Shown piece by piece: positions 25,516-34,722 of a stretch of DNA of 64,000 nucleotides. The notes below the pieces were generated by a model. The model was not told the origin of the DNA and made no database searches. It saw nothing but the letters and a program-made list of their open reading frames with translations. The position numbers and the translations under genes were made by a program. Position 1 is the stretch's first letter; every line of letters starts with the position of its first letter. Source of the stretch: Longibacter salinarum (GTDB lineage: Bacteria; Bacteroidota; Rhodothermia; Rhodothermales; Salinibacteraceae); assembly GCF_002554795.1 (NCBI RefSeq), contig NZ_PDEQ01000006.1, positions 1 to 64,000 of the forward strand, in the 5' to 3' direction.

Positions 25516-26640
25516 TTATTCGGGGTGGGTCTGCATCCATTGATCGACTTGGGCTTCATCGTCGAGCGGATCTTTCACTTCTCCGGCAATCGACTCGAAG
25601 GCATCGGTAATCGTGATGAGACCGACGATTTTGTCATCGTCTTCCACGAGAGCCAACTCCTGATTCCGCTCCTGCAGATAGTCAATTAACCGGCTGATGC
25701 TAGCAGTCGCCGGCACGATGACTGCTTCAGCCGCAAGGTCTTCGAGGCTCACGTCGCCATCGCGCAATGCATTCCAGTCGCGAAGGAGCGATGCGGCGTA
25801 GATCGTGCCAATGACGTTGTCGAACGAGCCGTCAATCATCGGATAGCGGCTGTGGACGTTATCGGCTGCAATCGTCAGGTTCTCATCGAGGGTTTTATCC
25901 GTCGACAGAGAAACAACATCCTCGCGTGGGATCATGATTTCGCTGATGGGGCGCTCCCCGATCGTCAGCGTATTCATGATCTCCTGCCGCCGGTCCACCG
26001 GAATATCCTGAGAGCGCATGAGTGCAGCCATCTTTCGCTTTAATTCCGTCCGGCTCCCAACCTGAGTAGAATCCCCGTCCACGCCCTCTACCTCCTGCTC
26101 CGCTTCCGTCCAAGATCGACTGATTTCGACGCCGAAGAGACCCAGCGTCTTTTTCGCAAGCCCATCGCCGAAGAGAATGAACGGGTACGTAATTGTCGTC
26201 CACCAGTAGTGGAGCCAGGATGTGTATTTCGCGATCAGCTTCGGCTTTTCGACACCAAGATACGTCGGGGCCTGCTCGCCCCAGATTTTATGGATCAGAT
26301 TGATGATGACGACGGCGACGACGACGGAAACGATCGATGTGGTCTCGCTTCCCAGATTGAAGACCGCCACGATGGGTTCGAGAATGGCGGTAACCGCTGG
26401 TTCGGCCACAATGCCGAGGAGGATGCTCGTTGTCGTAATCCCGAGCTGGCAGCCGGTGAGGTAGATCTCAAGTTGCTGTGTCATCGACCACGCGCGCTCA
26501 AGGCCCGCGTGTCCGGTGAATTCGTCCTGATCAAATTGGGGAACGCGCGTTAATGCAAACTCCGTAGCGACGAAGAACGCATTTGCGAGCGTCAGCAACA
26601 CGCCGGCAATGAGGCGAATAGTGAGCTCGGCAGCAGGCAT
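25516..26640 (-). CDS. CNNM/HlyC-CorC-type membrane protein with CBS pair
   Basis: This is a 374-aa protein. I chose the ATG at 26640, where the first helix follows; an upstream GTG would add 29 residues. The N-terminal CNNM (DUF21) domain is seen in LLTLANAFFVATEFALTRV, LEIYLTGCQLGITTTSILLGIVAEP and the WGEQAPTYLG segment. CBS-type sequences follow: ISEIMIPREDVVSL and the later VEDDDKIVGLITITDAFESIAGE. CNNM proteins move or sense Mg2+ and other divalent ions. The usual C-terminal CorC_HlyC domain is absent, so it is a short form. Confidence 0.85.
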   Translation of the reverse strand: MPAAELTIRLIAGVLLTLANAFFVATEFALTRVPQFDQDEFTGHAGLERAWSMTQQLEIYLTGCQLGITTTSILLGIVAEPAVTAILEPIVAVFNLGSETTSIVSVVVAVVIINLIHKIWGEQAPTYLGVEKPKLIAKYTSWLHYWWTTITYPFILFGDGLAKKTLGLFGVEISRSWTEAEQEVEGVDGDSTQVGSRTELKRKMAALMRSQDIPVDRRQEIMNTLTIGERPISEIMIPREDVVSLSTDKTLDENLTIAADNVHSRYPMIDGSFDNVIGTIYAASLLRDWNALRDGDVSLEDLAAEAVIVPATASISRLIDYLQERNQELALVEDDDKIVGLITITDAFESIAGEVKDPLDDEAQVDQWMQTHPE

Positions 26641-26778
26641 GAAGAGGGTGGTCTGTAAAACAAAAGGCGAAAGGGGCACGAGAACGGTGCCCGAAGAGGT
26701 GCTCCGACGACGCTGTGCATCTAACACGTACGACTCAACGCGTGGAGCTGCGCCGAAATATCGAGGCGTTGGTTCAGC

Positions 26779-27339
26779 TTACCCGAGAGGCGTCGAATCT
26801 AGATACGCATCCTTGTCACGAATGCCGTGGAGAATATCGGAGTCGATCGGAGGGGCCTCGGGATCGGCGTGAAGGACGGACACGTCCCCGGTCGACTCCA
26901 CGACGACGGCGCGCACCTGATCCATACGGGTTACGTTCGCCTCGCGAAGTTTTGCGTACAGGTCGTCCTTTGTCATCTGGACGCTCTTCATGTTCTCTGT
27001 TAGAATGTCCGGGCCAATCATGACGAGCACAGGGGCGTTGTCGACGGCCTCGACGACGAGGGAGGAACGAATGCGCAATTGCGACACGCCATACTGAATA
27101 AGAAAGAGTGCCGCGAGTGCGACGACAGCCTGTGCGAGAGGCGGCTCTTTCGCGAGAACGGTGCTGGCGAGAAGCGAGCCGAACGCGACCGTGACCGCGA
27201 AGTCGAAGCTCGACATTTTCGAAAAGCTCCGCAGGCCGGCCAGCCGGGTGAAGGCAATCAACACGACGTAAATCCCGACGGCCTTGATCAGGACCATGAG
27301 GGAAGCACTAAGATTCGTCGTAAGCCACGACCAATCCAT
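26779..27339 (-). CDS. DUF421 (YetF-like) membrane protein
   Basis: This is a 186-aa protein. The ATG at 27339 is chosen as the start of the helical part (MDWSWLTTNLSASLMVLIKAVGIYVVLIAFTRLAG). SFSKMSSFDFAVTVAFGSLLASTVL is the DUF421 core; the cytoplasmic end carries NAPVLVMIGPDILTENMKSVQMTKDDLYAKLREANV, also typical. YetF-like proteins are three-helix inner-membrane proteins of unknown function. It lies 138 bases upstream of the CNNM gene on the same strand and may share its transcript. Confidence 0.82.
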   Translation of the reverse strand: MDWSWLTTNLSASLMVLIKAVGIYVVLIAFTRLAGLRSFSKMSSFDFAVTVAFGSLLASTVLAKEPPLAQAVVALAALFLIQYGVSQLRIRSSLVVEAVDNAPVLVMIGPDILTENMKSVQMTKDDLYAKLREANVTRMDQVRAVVVESTGDVSVLHADPEAPPIDSDILHGIRDKDAYLDSTPLG

Positions 27340-27720
27340 AATAGATTTCGGATCCGGATGCCAGGATTCCAGCAGGCGAGCGAGGCGGTGGACAAAACAG
27401 GCGTTTCGGGCAAACACCTCTAACCAACATGGTGGCTACTTCACGCATCCAATGGCAAACAGAGCAGGGGCCCGTTACGAAAACACTCCAGATATGACAA
27501 ACTCCTGCACAGAGCCAGCATATCGTGTGGCGAGCCGGTGGTACGGAGTCGTTCGGCCGAGTTGACATTCCAACGCTTCGGGCGAGGACGTTCTCCGGCG
27601 TGTAACGATCGTTTGGTGGCGGCGGCGTAGGAAAGGAATCCGCCCACGAAAAGGGACCCCCTTCCGTCATACGCTCGTGTGACCTACCGAATCGACTCCA
27701 CGTCATGACGGCACCCTGTG
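27340..27720. other. Divergent intergenic region, no gene seen
   Basis: About 380 bases between the DUF421 gene (minus) and a lipoprotein gene (plus). Open frames on both strands lack protein-like composition. No motif recognised. Confidence 0.45.
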
Positions 27721-28503
27721 ATGCGCGAACAAACGAAAATAGACTGCCGAGTCTTAGAGAAATGGAGCCCTCGTATTCTGGCGAAGGCCGTCGTTGGTAT
27801 CGCAGTCCTTGGCACGCTGCTACTCGTCTTCGGTTGCGGGAGCGACGCTCCATCGCCGGAGTCTGATGCTCCGGTAGATTCCGTGACCCAGGCCGAGAGG
27901 CCGAAACCCGGTACCGATCAGGCAAGCGGAGACACGTCTGCTACAGTTTCTGATCCGTATACCGTTCGCGACACGCTTTCGTATGAGACGATGCTCGCTC
28001 GCGAAAAGGCGGCGGTTTTGTACCGGGGCGATGAAGTTGTCGACACCATCGATGCGGCGTTTGGAGTCCAGTCGATCGGAACTGATTCCGTCATCTACCT
28101 TCCGGTGAAGAAGGGGGCACGCGGGCCACAAGACACGTGGCGCGGTCGACAGATCTATGTGCTTCGCACTGGAGGGGGAGCGACGACGCCCATCGAGCAG
28201 TCCGTTCCATGCTTCGATGCCAACTTTTCCTCGCCGGCGGTTCTGGATAGGGCGTTCTACTACTGGGGACTTTGCACGGCGCGGGGGAAGACCGAGGTGT
28301 ATGCGATGCGCTACCGGTTCGATGCATCTGCGCCCGTCGACTCCACGCATCTACAGACCGGTCTAACGGCCACGGATAATCGCTTCCTCCTCAAGCCACC
28401 GTCCATGGAGGACAACTTGCTTCGTTTTCAGGGGGACGGACGGGTGTGGATGCTGGAGGCCCGAGAGATGAGAGTTAAGTCGTCGTCCTCCTTACAAAAA
28501 TAA
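27721..28503 (+). CDS. Lipoprotein of unknown function
   Basis: This is a 260-aa protein. The ATG follows directly on a GTG that could also initiate. A lipobox LLVFGC follows the helix AVVGIAVLGTLLLVFG, Cys near residue 39. A Pro/Ser/Asp-rich linker (to about residue 80) leads to a beta-rich domain with many Tyr/Arg/Asp pairs. No family recognised; repeated VLYRGDEVVDTI and YVLRTGGG segments hint at a beta-propeller fragment. Confidence 0.6.
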   Translation: MREQTKIDCRVLEKWSPRILAKAVVGIAVLGTLLLVFGCGSDAPSPESDAPVDSVTQAERPKPGTDQASGDTSATVSDPYTVRDTLSYETMLAREKAAVLYRGDEVVDTIDAAFGVQSIGTDSVIYLPVKKGARGPQDTWRGRQIYVLRTGGGATTPIEQSVPCFDANFSSPAVLDRAFYYWGLCTARGKTEVYAMRYRFDASAPVDSTHLQTGLTATDNRFLLKPPSMEDNLLRFQGDGRVWMLEAREMRVKSSSSLQK

Positions 28504-28613
28504 GGTGCCGGAACGCCCCGTTCGTGGCGTGAAATAACGCGTGGCCGATGATATGCAGGTCGCTTCCGTCGAGCGCTGGCTATCCGAGCGATTAAGGCCC
28601 GTTGGGCGGAGAA

Positions 28614-28847
28614 TCATGGGTCGAGATCCAATTCCGCGATGCGCTGCTCTGCCTTGTCCAGGCGCTCAAGACAGGATTTTGCGAGAGCGACCCCCTCTTC
28701 GTATGCAGCGAGCGATTCATCGAGGGCGGGCGGATCATCTTCCAGCGTCTCGACGATGGACTCAAGACGTTCGAGCGCAGCTTCGAAAGAGAGTTCGTCG
28801 ACATCGTCGACGTTGGGGGCGCTAGCCGCCGATGGGGACTCGGACAT
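28614..28847 (-). CDS. xseB: Exodeoxyribonuclease VII small subunit
   Basis: This is a 77-aa protein. LSFEAALERLESIVETLEDDPPALDESLAAYEEGVALAKSCLERLDKAEQRI is the complete XseB helical domain. It binds several copies to the long helices of XseA to form exonuclease VII, which degrades single-stranded DNA in the cytoplasm. The xseA gene is not next to it here. The N-terminus is short and Ser/Ala/Asp-rich. It faces the lipoprotein gene tail-to-tail. Confidence 0.93.
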   Translation of the reverse strand: MSESPSAASAPNVDDVDELSFEAALERLESIVETLEDDPPALDESLAAYEEGVALAKSCLERLDKAEQRIAELDLDP

Positions 28848-29075
28848 GTCGGTGACAGGGAAGATAGTTGAAACGTGAGGTTGTTAGATTGCACGTTAGC
28901 GCTCAGTTTGTCAACCTTTCGCCAGCAAACGTCATCGTGCGTGCCATCAACGCGTCAAAGTTTGCACGAAAAGGACGCTGTATGATGGAAAAAGTCGAGC
29001 GTAACCAATCCTTTGAACCGTGTTGTAGGTTATTGTACGCCTCTGTCGATTTCTCGAATGTAAGCTAGCGAACAT

Positions 29076-29858
29076 ATGGATCTCGGATTGACCGACAACG
29101 TCGCCATCGTAACCGGTGCCAGCCGTGGCATTGGCAAAGGTATCGCTCACGCCCTCGCCCGGGAAGGCTGCTCGATTGCTATTTGCGCACGAGGGGCGGA
29201 CGACTTAAATGCTGCAGCGGACGACATTCGGGACCAAACCGGGGCCGATGTCCTGGCCATTCCGATGGACGTCACCGATCCCGATGAAGCCGATCGGCTC
29301 GTCGAGGAAACGGCCGACCGCTTCGGCGCCATTCACCATTACGTCGGCAACGTCGGCGGAAACCGGCGCGGGACGTTCGCTGAGCTGTCTGACGAGGACT
29401 GGAAGGATCTCATCGACCTCAACTTGATGTCGCACGTCCGTGTCGCCCGGGCGGCGGTCCCGCACATGCGTGAGGCAGAAGAGGCCGGGTCGATCACGTT
29501 CATTTCGTCTATCTTCGGTCGCGAGCTTGGTGGCGCCGGACTCTCGCTCTACAACACGACGAAATCTGCGCTGATCAGTCTCGGCAAGGTCATGGCGCAG
29601 GAACTGACGCCCGATGGCATCCGCGTCAATACGGTCGCTCCAGGGTCAATCCGCTTCGAGGGCGGGAGTTGGGATCGCCGCGTGAAGGAGCAGCCGGAGA
29701 AGATGAAAGAGTTTATCGCAGAGAACCTGCCGATTGGGCGGTTTGGGCGCGTCGAGGAGGTGGCCGATACGGTTGCGTTCCTCGCCTCTGAGCGGGCAAG
29801 CCTGATCACGGGAGCCTGCATCAACGTGGACGGTGGACAGTCGCACTCGCTGATCTAG
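29076..29858 (+). CDS. Short-chain dehydrogenase/reductase
   Basis: This is a 260-aa classical SDR. NAD(P)-binding VTGASRGIGKGIA (residues 13-25), the N-x-x-G-N region (VGNVGGNRRGTFAE), the catalytic Ser in ITFISSIFG, the YNTTKSAL active-site Tyr-x-x-x-Lys, and VAPGSIRFEGG are all present. ISLGKVMAQELTPDGIRVN is typical of 3-oxoacyl-ACP-reductase-like enzymes, but substrate specificity is not readable. It ends before a strong hairpin. Confidence 0.9.
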   Translation: MDLGLTDNVAIVTGASRGIGKGIAHALAREGCSIAICARGADDLNAAADDIRDQTGADVLAIPMDVTDPDEADRLVEETADRFGAIHHYVGNVGGNRRGTFAELSDEDWKDLIDLNLMSHVRVARAAVPHMREAEEAGSITFISSIFGRELGGAGLSLYNTTKSALISLGKVMAQELTPDGIRVNTVAPGSIRFEGGSWDRRVKEQPEKMKEFIAENLPIGRFGRVEEVADTVAFLASERASLITGACINVDGGQSHSLI

Positions 29859-29917
29859 TCTAGACGCCACGTGCGCCGATTGCCGTTAGCTGTACGAGAC
29901 GACATGCTTCCAACGTA

Positions 29918-29956
29918 AAACGCGCTCCCTGTCGCCACGTGGCGGGGAGCGCGTTT
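29918..29956. terminator. Intrinsic terminator, bidirectional
   Basis: AAACGCGCTCCC (29918-29929) and GGGAGCGCGTTT (29945-29956) form a perfect 12-bp stem with a 15-base loop, flanked by A- and T-tracts. It lies between the SDR gene (plus) and the lactate dehydrogenase gene (minus), so it can end both transcripts. Confidence 0.85.
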
Positions 29957-30012
29957 CGTATTGGCGAGTGTGGATCGATCGGCAGTGTGTGCACGACTCG
30001 ATCACAATCCGT

Positions 30013-30957
30013 TCAAATCTCCAGACCCTCGCGACTTTCTCGGAGCGCATCCGCAGAGGCTCGGAGAGCGGCTTCTTCCTTCGAGGTGAGCTGCGGACTC
30101 ACGTGTTCAGCGACACCTTCGATGCCCACGACACAGGGCGTGCTGAGTGCGACGTCGTGAATGCCGTAGGCGCCATTCGGGCGCACGCTTACGGGCATCA
30201 CGGCACGCTGGTCCTCGAGGATTGCTCGGAGGATGCGAGCGATGACGACACCGATGGCGGAGTCCGTGTAGCCCTTCCGTCGGATGATCTCGTACGCGGC
30301 ATTGCGCGCCTCATCGAAGAGGGCGTCCATGGTTGCCTGGTCCCACGGGCGGCCGAGAACCGTTTCATTCTGAATGGCCTGTCCGCCGATCATGGCATTG
30401 CTCCAGATGGGTACCTCGGAGTCGCCGTGTTCGCCGAGGATGTATGCGTGCACCGACTTCGGATCGACGCCGTAGTGATTGCCAAGCAATGCGCGGAAGC
30501 GGGCGGTGTCCAGCAGGGTCCCCGTTCCGATGATCCGCTCCTGCGGGCGAGCGCTCAACTCCTGCGAGATGTACGTAAGCACATCTACGGGGTTGGTCGC
30601 AATAAGCAGAATCGCGTTGGGCGCGTGCTTATCGACTTCACTGATGATCTGCCGGAAGATGTCGGAATTTCGTTTGAGAAGTTCGAGCCGGGACTCATCT
30701 GGGGATGCCTGGTTGGCGCCGGCGGCGATAATGATCACCTGCGCATCGGAGAGGGCGTCGTAGTCAACGGCCCGACAGGTGACTCGACCGACGAGCAGTT
30801 GCCCGTGCATGAGGTCCATCGCTTCGCCTTCCGCCTTCTCCTGGTTGGCATCGACGAGGAGCAGTTCGCTCGCAAGGTTCTGGTTGTAAATCGCGTAGGC
30901 GGCCGCGGTACCGACCTGGCCCGTGCCTACGATTCCCACGGTACGTCGTTGGATCAT
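30013..30957 (-). CDS. ldh: L-lactate dehydrogenase
   Basis: This is a 314-aa protein. I chose the ATG giving MIQRRTVGIVGTGQVGTAAAY, with the dinucleotide-binding GxGxxG at once; 21 upstream codons are not family-like. The mobile loop AGANQASPDESRLELL carries Gln at the position that separates lactate (Gln) from malate (Arg) dehydrogenases. TNPVDVLTY, GTGTLLDTARFR (substrate Arg) and GEHGDSEVPIWS (catalytic His) complete the active site. It reduces pyruvate to lactate with NADH in the cytoplasm. Single gene with its own terminator. Confidence 0.92.
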   Translation of the reverse strand: MIQRRTVGIVGTGQVGTAAAYAIYNQNLASELLLVDANQEKAEGEAMDLMHGQLLVGRVTCRAVDYDALSDAQVIIIAAGANQASPDESRLELLKRNSDIFRQIISEVDKHAPNAILLIATNPVDVLTYISQELSARPQERIIGTGTLLDTARFRALLGNHYGVDPKSVHAYILGEHGDSEVPIWSNAMIGGQAIQNETVLGRPWDQATMDALFDEARNAAYEIIRRKGYTDSAIGVVIARILRAILEDQRAVMPVSVRPNGAYGIHDVALSTPCVVGIEGVAEHVSPQLTSKEEAALRASADALRESREGLEI

Positions 30958-31094
30958 CGTCGAGAGATGGCTAATGGAAGGGTCGAGTTCACCGTTGCAT
31001 GATCTGACACGGTGCAGCAAACACCCGGTTCAGCCCGAAACCGGTTCCACTACGGAGATTTAACTGATGCCCGAAACGAGATGGAGGGCAGGGC

Positions 31095-31508
31095 TCAATG
31101 GGACGATGACTGTGGCTGATGGTCGTCGGGCAACGCAACGTCGAGCCATTCGAGAGCATCATCGAGCTGGCGGAATACTCGCTGCTTCCTCCGTGGGGTG
31201 TGCGTCTGGAGGAGAAGGAGCCTTGAAATGGAGTGCACCGGCTCATGCGGGGCGACGAATGCGGCACGACCGTCCCCCAGGCGGTCACGGAGCGAGTGCA
31301 CGGCCTCAACCATATCCGGGACATCTGCCGGTGAAACGACGAGTTCATCTACGAAGCGAAGGTCCCAGAGCGCTTTCATGCCGGGTTCCCAGTCTTCGTC
31401 GAGGTACAGACTGCGCGCAGCCTTTACGAATGCGGAGGCGTCGACTCGATTCGTCAGCGCAGCGGCTCCGAGGCTTCGCGTTGGGTCGATGACGTAGGAG
31501 AAGGACAT
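31095..31508 (-). CDS. STAS/SpoIIAA-like protein
   Basis: This is a 137-aa protein. I chose the ATG giving MSFSYVIDPTRSLGAAALT. The pattern GMKALWDLRFVDELVVSPADVPDMVEAVHSLRDRLGDGRAAFVAPHEPVHSISRLLLLQ, then VFRQLDDALEWL, is that of small SpoIIAA/STAS-SEC14-like proteins, which bind hydrophobic ligands or act in signalling. Cytoplasmic, single domain. The function is not known. Located between ldh and pyrB on the same strand, with no overlap. Confidence 0.7.
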   Translation of the reverse strand: MSFSYVIDPTRSLGAAALTNRVDASAFVKAARSLYLDEDWEPGMKALWDLRFVDELVVSPADVPDMVEAVHSLRDRLGDGRAAFVAPHEPVHSISRLLLLQTHTPRRKQRVFRQLDDALEWLDVALPDDHQPQSSSH

Positions 31509-31669
31509 AAGGCATCCCCGCGCGGCGGCGCACTCGGCGGTCGAGAAACAGGAGAAATGATGCTGCAGGAAATATATGTGATAGAGCGTACTGGAAGATC
31601 CCGCTGCGTCAGCAGGAGGAAGAAAATCACATCGGTCGGACACTTCCGGGGAAGCGTAACACGAAACGA

Positions 31670-32632
31670 TTATTCTGCAGCGTCTGTCTGGCGCCCGGGA
31701 GCCAGCAGATACAGTACGGCCATGCGCACGGCGACCCCATTCGTGACCTGACTCAAAATGATGGCCCGCTCGTGATCGACGACATCATGCGCAAGCTCGA
31801 CGCCGCGGTTTACGGGGCCCGGATGCATCACGAGGAGGTCGGGATGGGCCTCCATATGCTCGGTCGTGATTCCAAAGCGGTCGTGGTATTCACGCAGGCT
31901 CGGGAAAAGCCCTTCGTCCTGCCGCTCGAGCTGGATGCGCAGCGCCATAACGATGTCGGAACGGTCGAGCGCCTCATCGAGATGGTGGGTCACATGAACG
32001 CCCAGATGTTCGATTTGCGGAGGGATCATCGTGCGGGGGCCGCAGAGAGTGACCTCGGCTCCGAGTGTCCGCAGTGCCTGGATGTTCGAGCGGGCGACAC
32101 GACTATGGGTAATGTCGCCAATGATCGAGACGTGGAGGCCGTCGAAGGTATCGATGTGCTCGGACATCGTTAGCACATCGAGGAGAGCCTGTGTCGGATG
32201 TGCGTGGGCACCGTCACCCGCGTTCACGAGCACAGCATCGGTGACGCGGGACAGGTAATGTGGGGCGCCGGGCGAACTGTGCCGGATGACCACCATGTCG
32301 CACTTCATCGCGAGAATGTTCTCCGCGGTATCGCGCAGGGTTTCACCCTTTTTGACCGATGATCCCGACTTAGAGAAACTGATGGTCTCGGCGGAAAGAC
32401 GTCCGGCGGCCAGTCCGAAGGAAAGCTTCGTTCGTGTCGACGGCTCGAAGAACATATTGGCTACCGTCGTGCCCTGTAGAGTCGGCACCTTCTTGATGGG
32501 GCGATCGAGAACCGAGCGGAATTCCCGCGCCGTGTCGAGGATCAGACGAATGTCGCCGGCACTGTAGTCCGACAGATCGAGCAAATGGCGATGGGGAAGG
32601 GACGACGGCGTGTCCTGAGCATCGGAAGCCAT
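31670..32632 (-). CDS. pyrB: Aspartate carbamoyltransferase catalytic subunit
   Basis: This is a 320-aa protein. The ATG at 32632 is chosen; 79 in-frame codons upstream overlap the end of pyrR and are Ser/Pro-rich. The carbamoyl-phosphate signature [15 protein letters not shown] (residues about 58-72), [19 protein letters not shown], the [11 protein letters not shown] block, and the late [11 protein letters not shown] are all in place. It makes N-carbamoyl-aspartate in pyrimidine synthesis. It follows pyrR by 64 bases on the same strand. No pyrI is nearby. Confidence 0.95.
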   Translation of the reverse strand: MASDAQDTPSSLPHRHLLDLSDYSAGDIRLILDTAREFRSVLDRPIKKVPTLQGTTVANMFFEPSTRTKLSFGLAAGRLSAETISFSKSGSSVKKGETLRDTAENILAMKCDMVVIRHSSPGAPHYLSRVTDAVLVNAGDGAHAHPTQALLDVLTMSEHIDTFDGLHVSIIGDITHSRVARSNIQALRTLGAEVTLCGPRTMIPPQIEHLGVHVTHHLDEALDRSDIVMALRIQLERQDEGLFPSLREYHDRFGITTEHMEAHPDLLVMHPGPVNRGVELAHDVVDHERAIILSQVTNGVAVRMAVLYLLAPGRQTDAAE

Positions 32633-32696
32633 GAGCGGGGGAGTCGGGCGAGCGGAAGTTGAAGCAGGCAGGGAAGGAGTCGACCGGACGAATGGG

Positions 32697-33293
32697 TCAG
32701 TCCGTCTCGGTGGATTGACCACGGGGATGCGGGGTTTCGACGAGCCAGACGCCCTCGCGGTCATCAATTTCGCGTAGGCGGACGCGGACCTCCTCGCCGG
32801 GCAGGGTGGGGACGCGTCGACCCACGATGTCGGACGCGATCGGGAGCTCTCGGTGACCGCGATCGACAATCACAAGGAAGCGCACAGAAGCGGGACGGCC
32901 GAGGTCCATCAGGGCGTCAAGCGCCGACCGGGCGGTTCGGCCCGTGTAGGCGACATCGTCAACGAGCACCACGTGACGGCCCGTGAGGTCGACTGGAATA
33001 CGGGTCTCTCGGATCTGGGGCTGATTCAGACGGAGTCGCACATCGTCCCGATACATCGTGACGTCGAGAACGCCGACGGGCAGGTCGATGTCTTCCTGCG
33101 TTCGGATACGATCCGCGAGCCGGCGAGCCAGGTAGACGCCGCGGGTTTGCATCCCGACCAGCGCGAACGCATCTCCGGCCTCCTCGACGTCGGGGTCGGT
33201 CAGCTCGATAATCTGTTGCGCCATCCGGTCGAGCGTTCGGCCGAGATCACGCTCGGTCATGAGCTGAGCTTTAATGCGATCGTCCGGTTCCAT
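32697..33293 (-). CDS. pyrR: Bifunctional pyrimidine operon regulator / uracil phosphoribosyltransferase
   Basis: This is a 198-aa protein, close to the usual 180. The PRPP-binding loop [21 protein letters not shown] (residues about 106-126) and [21 protein letters not shown] are diagnostic. PyrR binds UMP and the leader RNA of pyr operons to cause early termination. It heads a pyrR-pyrB unit here. I looked for a PyrR-type attenuator upstream of its start (33294-33480) and did not find a clear one. Confidence 0.92.
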   Translation of the reverse strand: MEPDDRIKAQLMTERDLGRTLDRMAQQIIELTDPDVEEAGDAFALVGMQTRGVYLARRLADRIRTQEDIDLPVGVLDVTMYRDDVRLRLNQPQIRETRIPVDLTGRHVVLVDDVAYTGRTARSALDALMDLGRPASVRFLVIVDRGHRELPIASDIVGRRVPTLPGEEVRVRLREIDDREGVWLVETPHPRGQSTETD

Positions 33294-33703
33294 CGTCTGG
33301 ATCGACAGGGAAAGGAGGAGGGGCCATCGGGCAACGTGTCCACGCTGTTACAGTAAACAAAACGATGGCAAGGATGGAAAACGAATGTCGGAAGGAGCTT
33401 TGATTTCCTGCCGGTTCCCCGTTGGGGGACGGTAGCGGAAGCCTCGATATTTATCCAGCGAGGCAACCGGGTTTTGTGTCTTCAGGGTGAGTTATAGGCA
33501 TCGACTCAGGTTCTATCGGGATGTGGAAAGGAAACCCCATCGGTCATGCCCGACCCGCTCGGTTTGAAACGGAGCCGACGCCGTCGTCTACACCATTCCG
33601 GGCGAGATGCGCACGTGGCGTCTTCCATATGACTGACTTCATCTCGTGACGCGCATGTCGCGCAATGCATCCGTTTTGTTCGTTTTGCTGTGAGACGCGT
33701 TAT
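33294..33703. other. Leader/intergenic region before pyrR, no gene seen
   Basis: About 410 bases. It must hold the pyrR promoter. No convincing PyrR-binding loop or antiterminator pair recognised; no open frame looks real. Confidence 0.45.
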
Positions 33704-33865
33704 TTAGAGACGAGGGTTTTGCTCGTCTTCGCTCTGCTTTGAAACGGCGAGGTGCTCGCGGTTGACCTGCGTGTCCAGACGTTCGACCTTTTCGGATGGC
33801 ACGAGCAGATCGTCGCAATGTCCGTAGCGACGACCGGCGGCGGGCGGGCTTTCGAGAATGGTCAT
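33704..33865 (-). CDS. Small protein coupled to the recombinase-like gene
   Basis: This is a 53-aa protein: MTILESPPAAGRRYGHC, then a charged helix ending in QSEDEQNPRL. The ATG lies 2 bases after the stop of the upstream serine-recombinase-like gene, a layout typical of translational coupling. The composition is plausible for a small cytoplasmic protein. No family recognised. It could be a cofactor of the recombinase-like protein, or a chance frame. Confidence 0.4.
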   Translation of the reverse strand: MTILESPPAAGRRYGHCDDLLVPSEKVERLDTQVNREHLAVSKQSEDEQNPRL

Positions 33866-33867
33866 GC

Positions 33868-34722
33868 CTAGTCTCGTGGGGATGCGACGATTTGCAGGTG
33901 GGGTAGATCCTGCGTGACCGTCTGCCCGTCCAGCGAGTAGGTCCGGTAGCCGAAGTAGGTCTCGTTCGACAGCACGTACTTCACGGTTGAGGCGTACCAC
34001 GTGCCGCCCCGGGGAGAGAGAATTTCGTCGTCGTTGAGTTCGCTGGCAATGGCGCGGAGGGAGCGTCCGTCCCGTCGTAGGTCGAAGATCCGCCGGACAA
34101 CCCGCGCCTCGTCCGGGTCGATGCGGAGCGTCCGGTCCTCCGCATCCGAGCCGCTGGACTCAATGCGGCGATACCCATACGGGATGCGCCCCCCGGCATA
34201 TGCCCCCGACTCCGCGAGTTCGCGCTGGCGCTGCCGGGACCGGATCTGCGCCTCATGATCGGAGGGAGGTGGCGCCGGGTCTTCGAAGGAGCGTAGCATG
34301 TCGATCACCGACGCTCCACGTGGCGCGTCGGTGTCGATGTGTTCGGTCACGGAAATTAGCGGAACGGACTGCGGCGTGAGGTACGTATCGAAGAGGTGTA
34401 CGAGTTGAGCACGGACGCTTGCGAGCCGATTCATGCGATAGACGAGCAGGTGGGTGATCTCCCCCTTGTTGACCGCCGTGATGAGTCGGCGGAGTCCGAT
34501 TCGGTCGAGGTCTGCTCCCTGGGTATCTTCATCGGTGAACCAGGTCAACTCGCCCAATCCTTCGGCGTCGGCGTACCGCTGGAGGACGCGCCGCTGGGTG
34601 TCGAGGTCGGCGCCGGCAACATCCAGAGCGTCTCGGTCGGGGGCGGTGCGGAGGTAGCCGGCCGGGCCCGCCGTCTCGGTTCGGCGGGGGGCTGTACGGA
34701 TGCCGAAGGGATCGTCGGACAT
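33868..34722 (-). CDS. Serine-recombinase-like protein lacking the catalytic serine
   Basis: This is a 284-aa protein. I chose the ATG giving MSDDPFGIRT; the upstream 27 codons are less protein-like. Resolvase fold: AGYLRTAPDRDAL (about residues 21-33), LDTQRRVLQRYADAEG, IGLRRLITAVNKGEITHLLVYRMNRLA. A recombinase domain follows: GRIPYGYRRIESSG, PDEARVVRRIFDLRRDGRSLRAIASELN and GTWYASTVKYVLSNETYFGYRTYSL. Active members have Y-x-R-V-S at the start; here it reads YLRTA, so the nucleophilic Ser is missing. It is about half the size of large serine integrases. It may be a DNA-binding regulator rather than a recombinase. Confidence 0.8.
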   Translation of the reverse strand: MSDDPFGIRTAPRRTETAGPAGYLRTAPDRDALDVAGADLDTQRRVLQRYADAEGLGELTWFTDEDTQGADLDRIGLRRLITAVNKGEITHLLVYRMNRLASVRAQLVHLFDTYLTPQSVPLISVTEHIDTDAPRGASVIDMLRSFEDPAPPPSDHEAQIRSRQRQRELAESGAYAGGRIPYGYRRIESSGSDAEDRTLRIDPDEARVVRRIFDLRRDGRSLRAIASELNDDEILSPRGGTWYASTVKYVLSNETYFGYRTYSLDGQTVTQDLPHLQIVASPRD

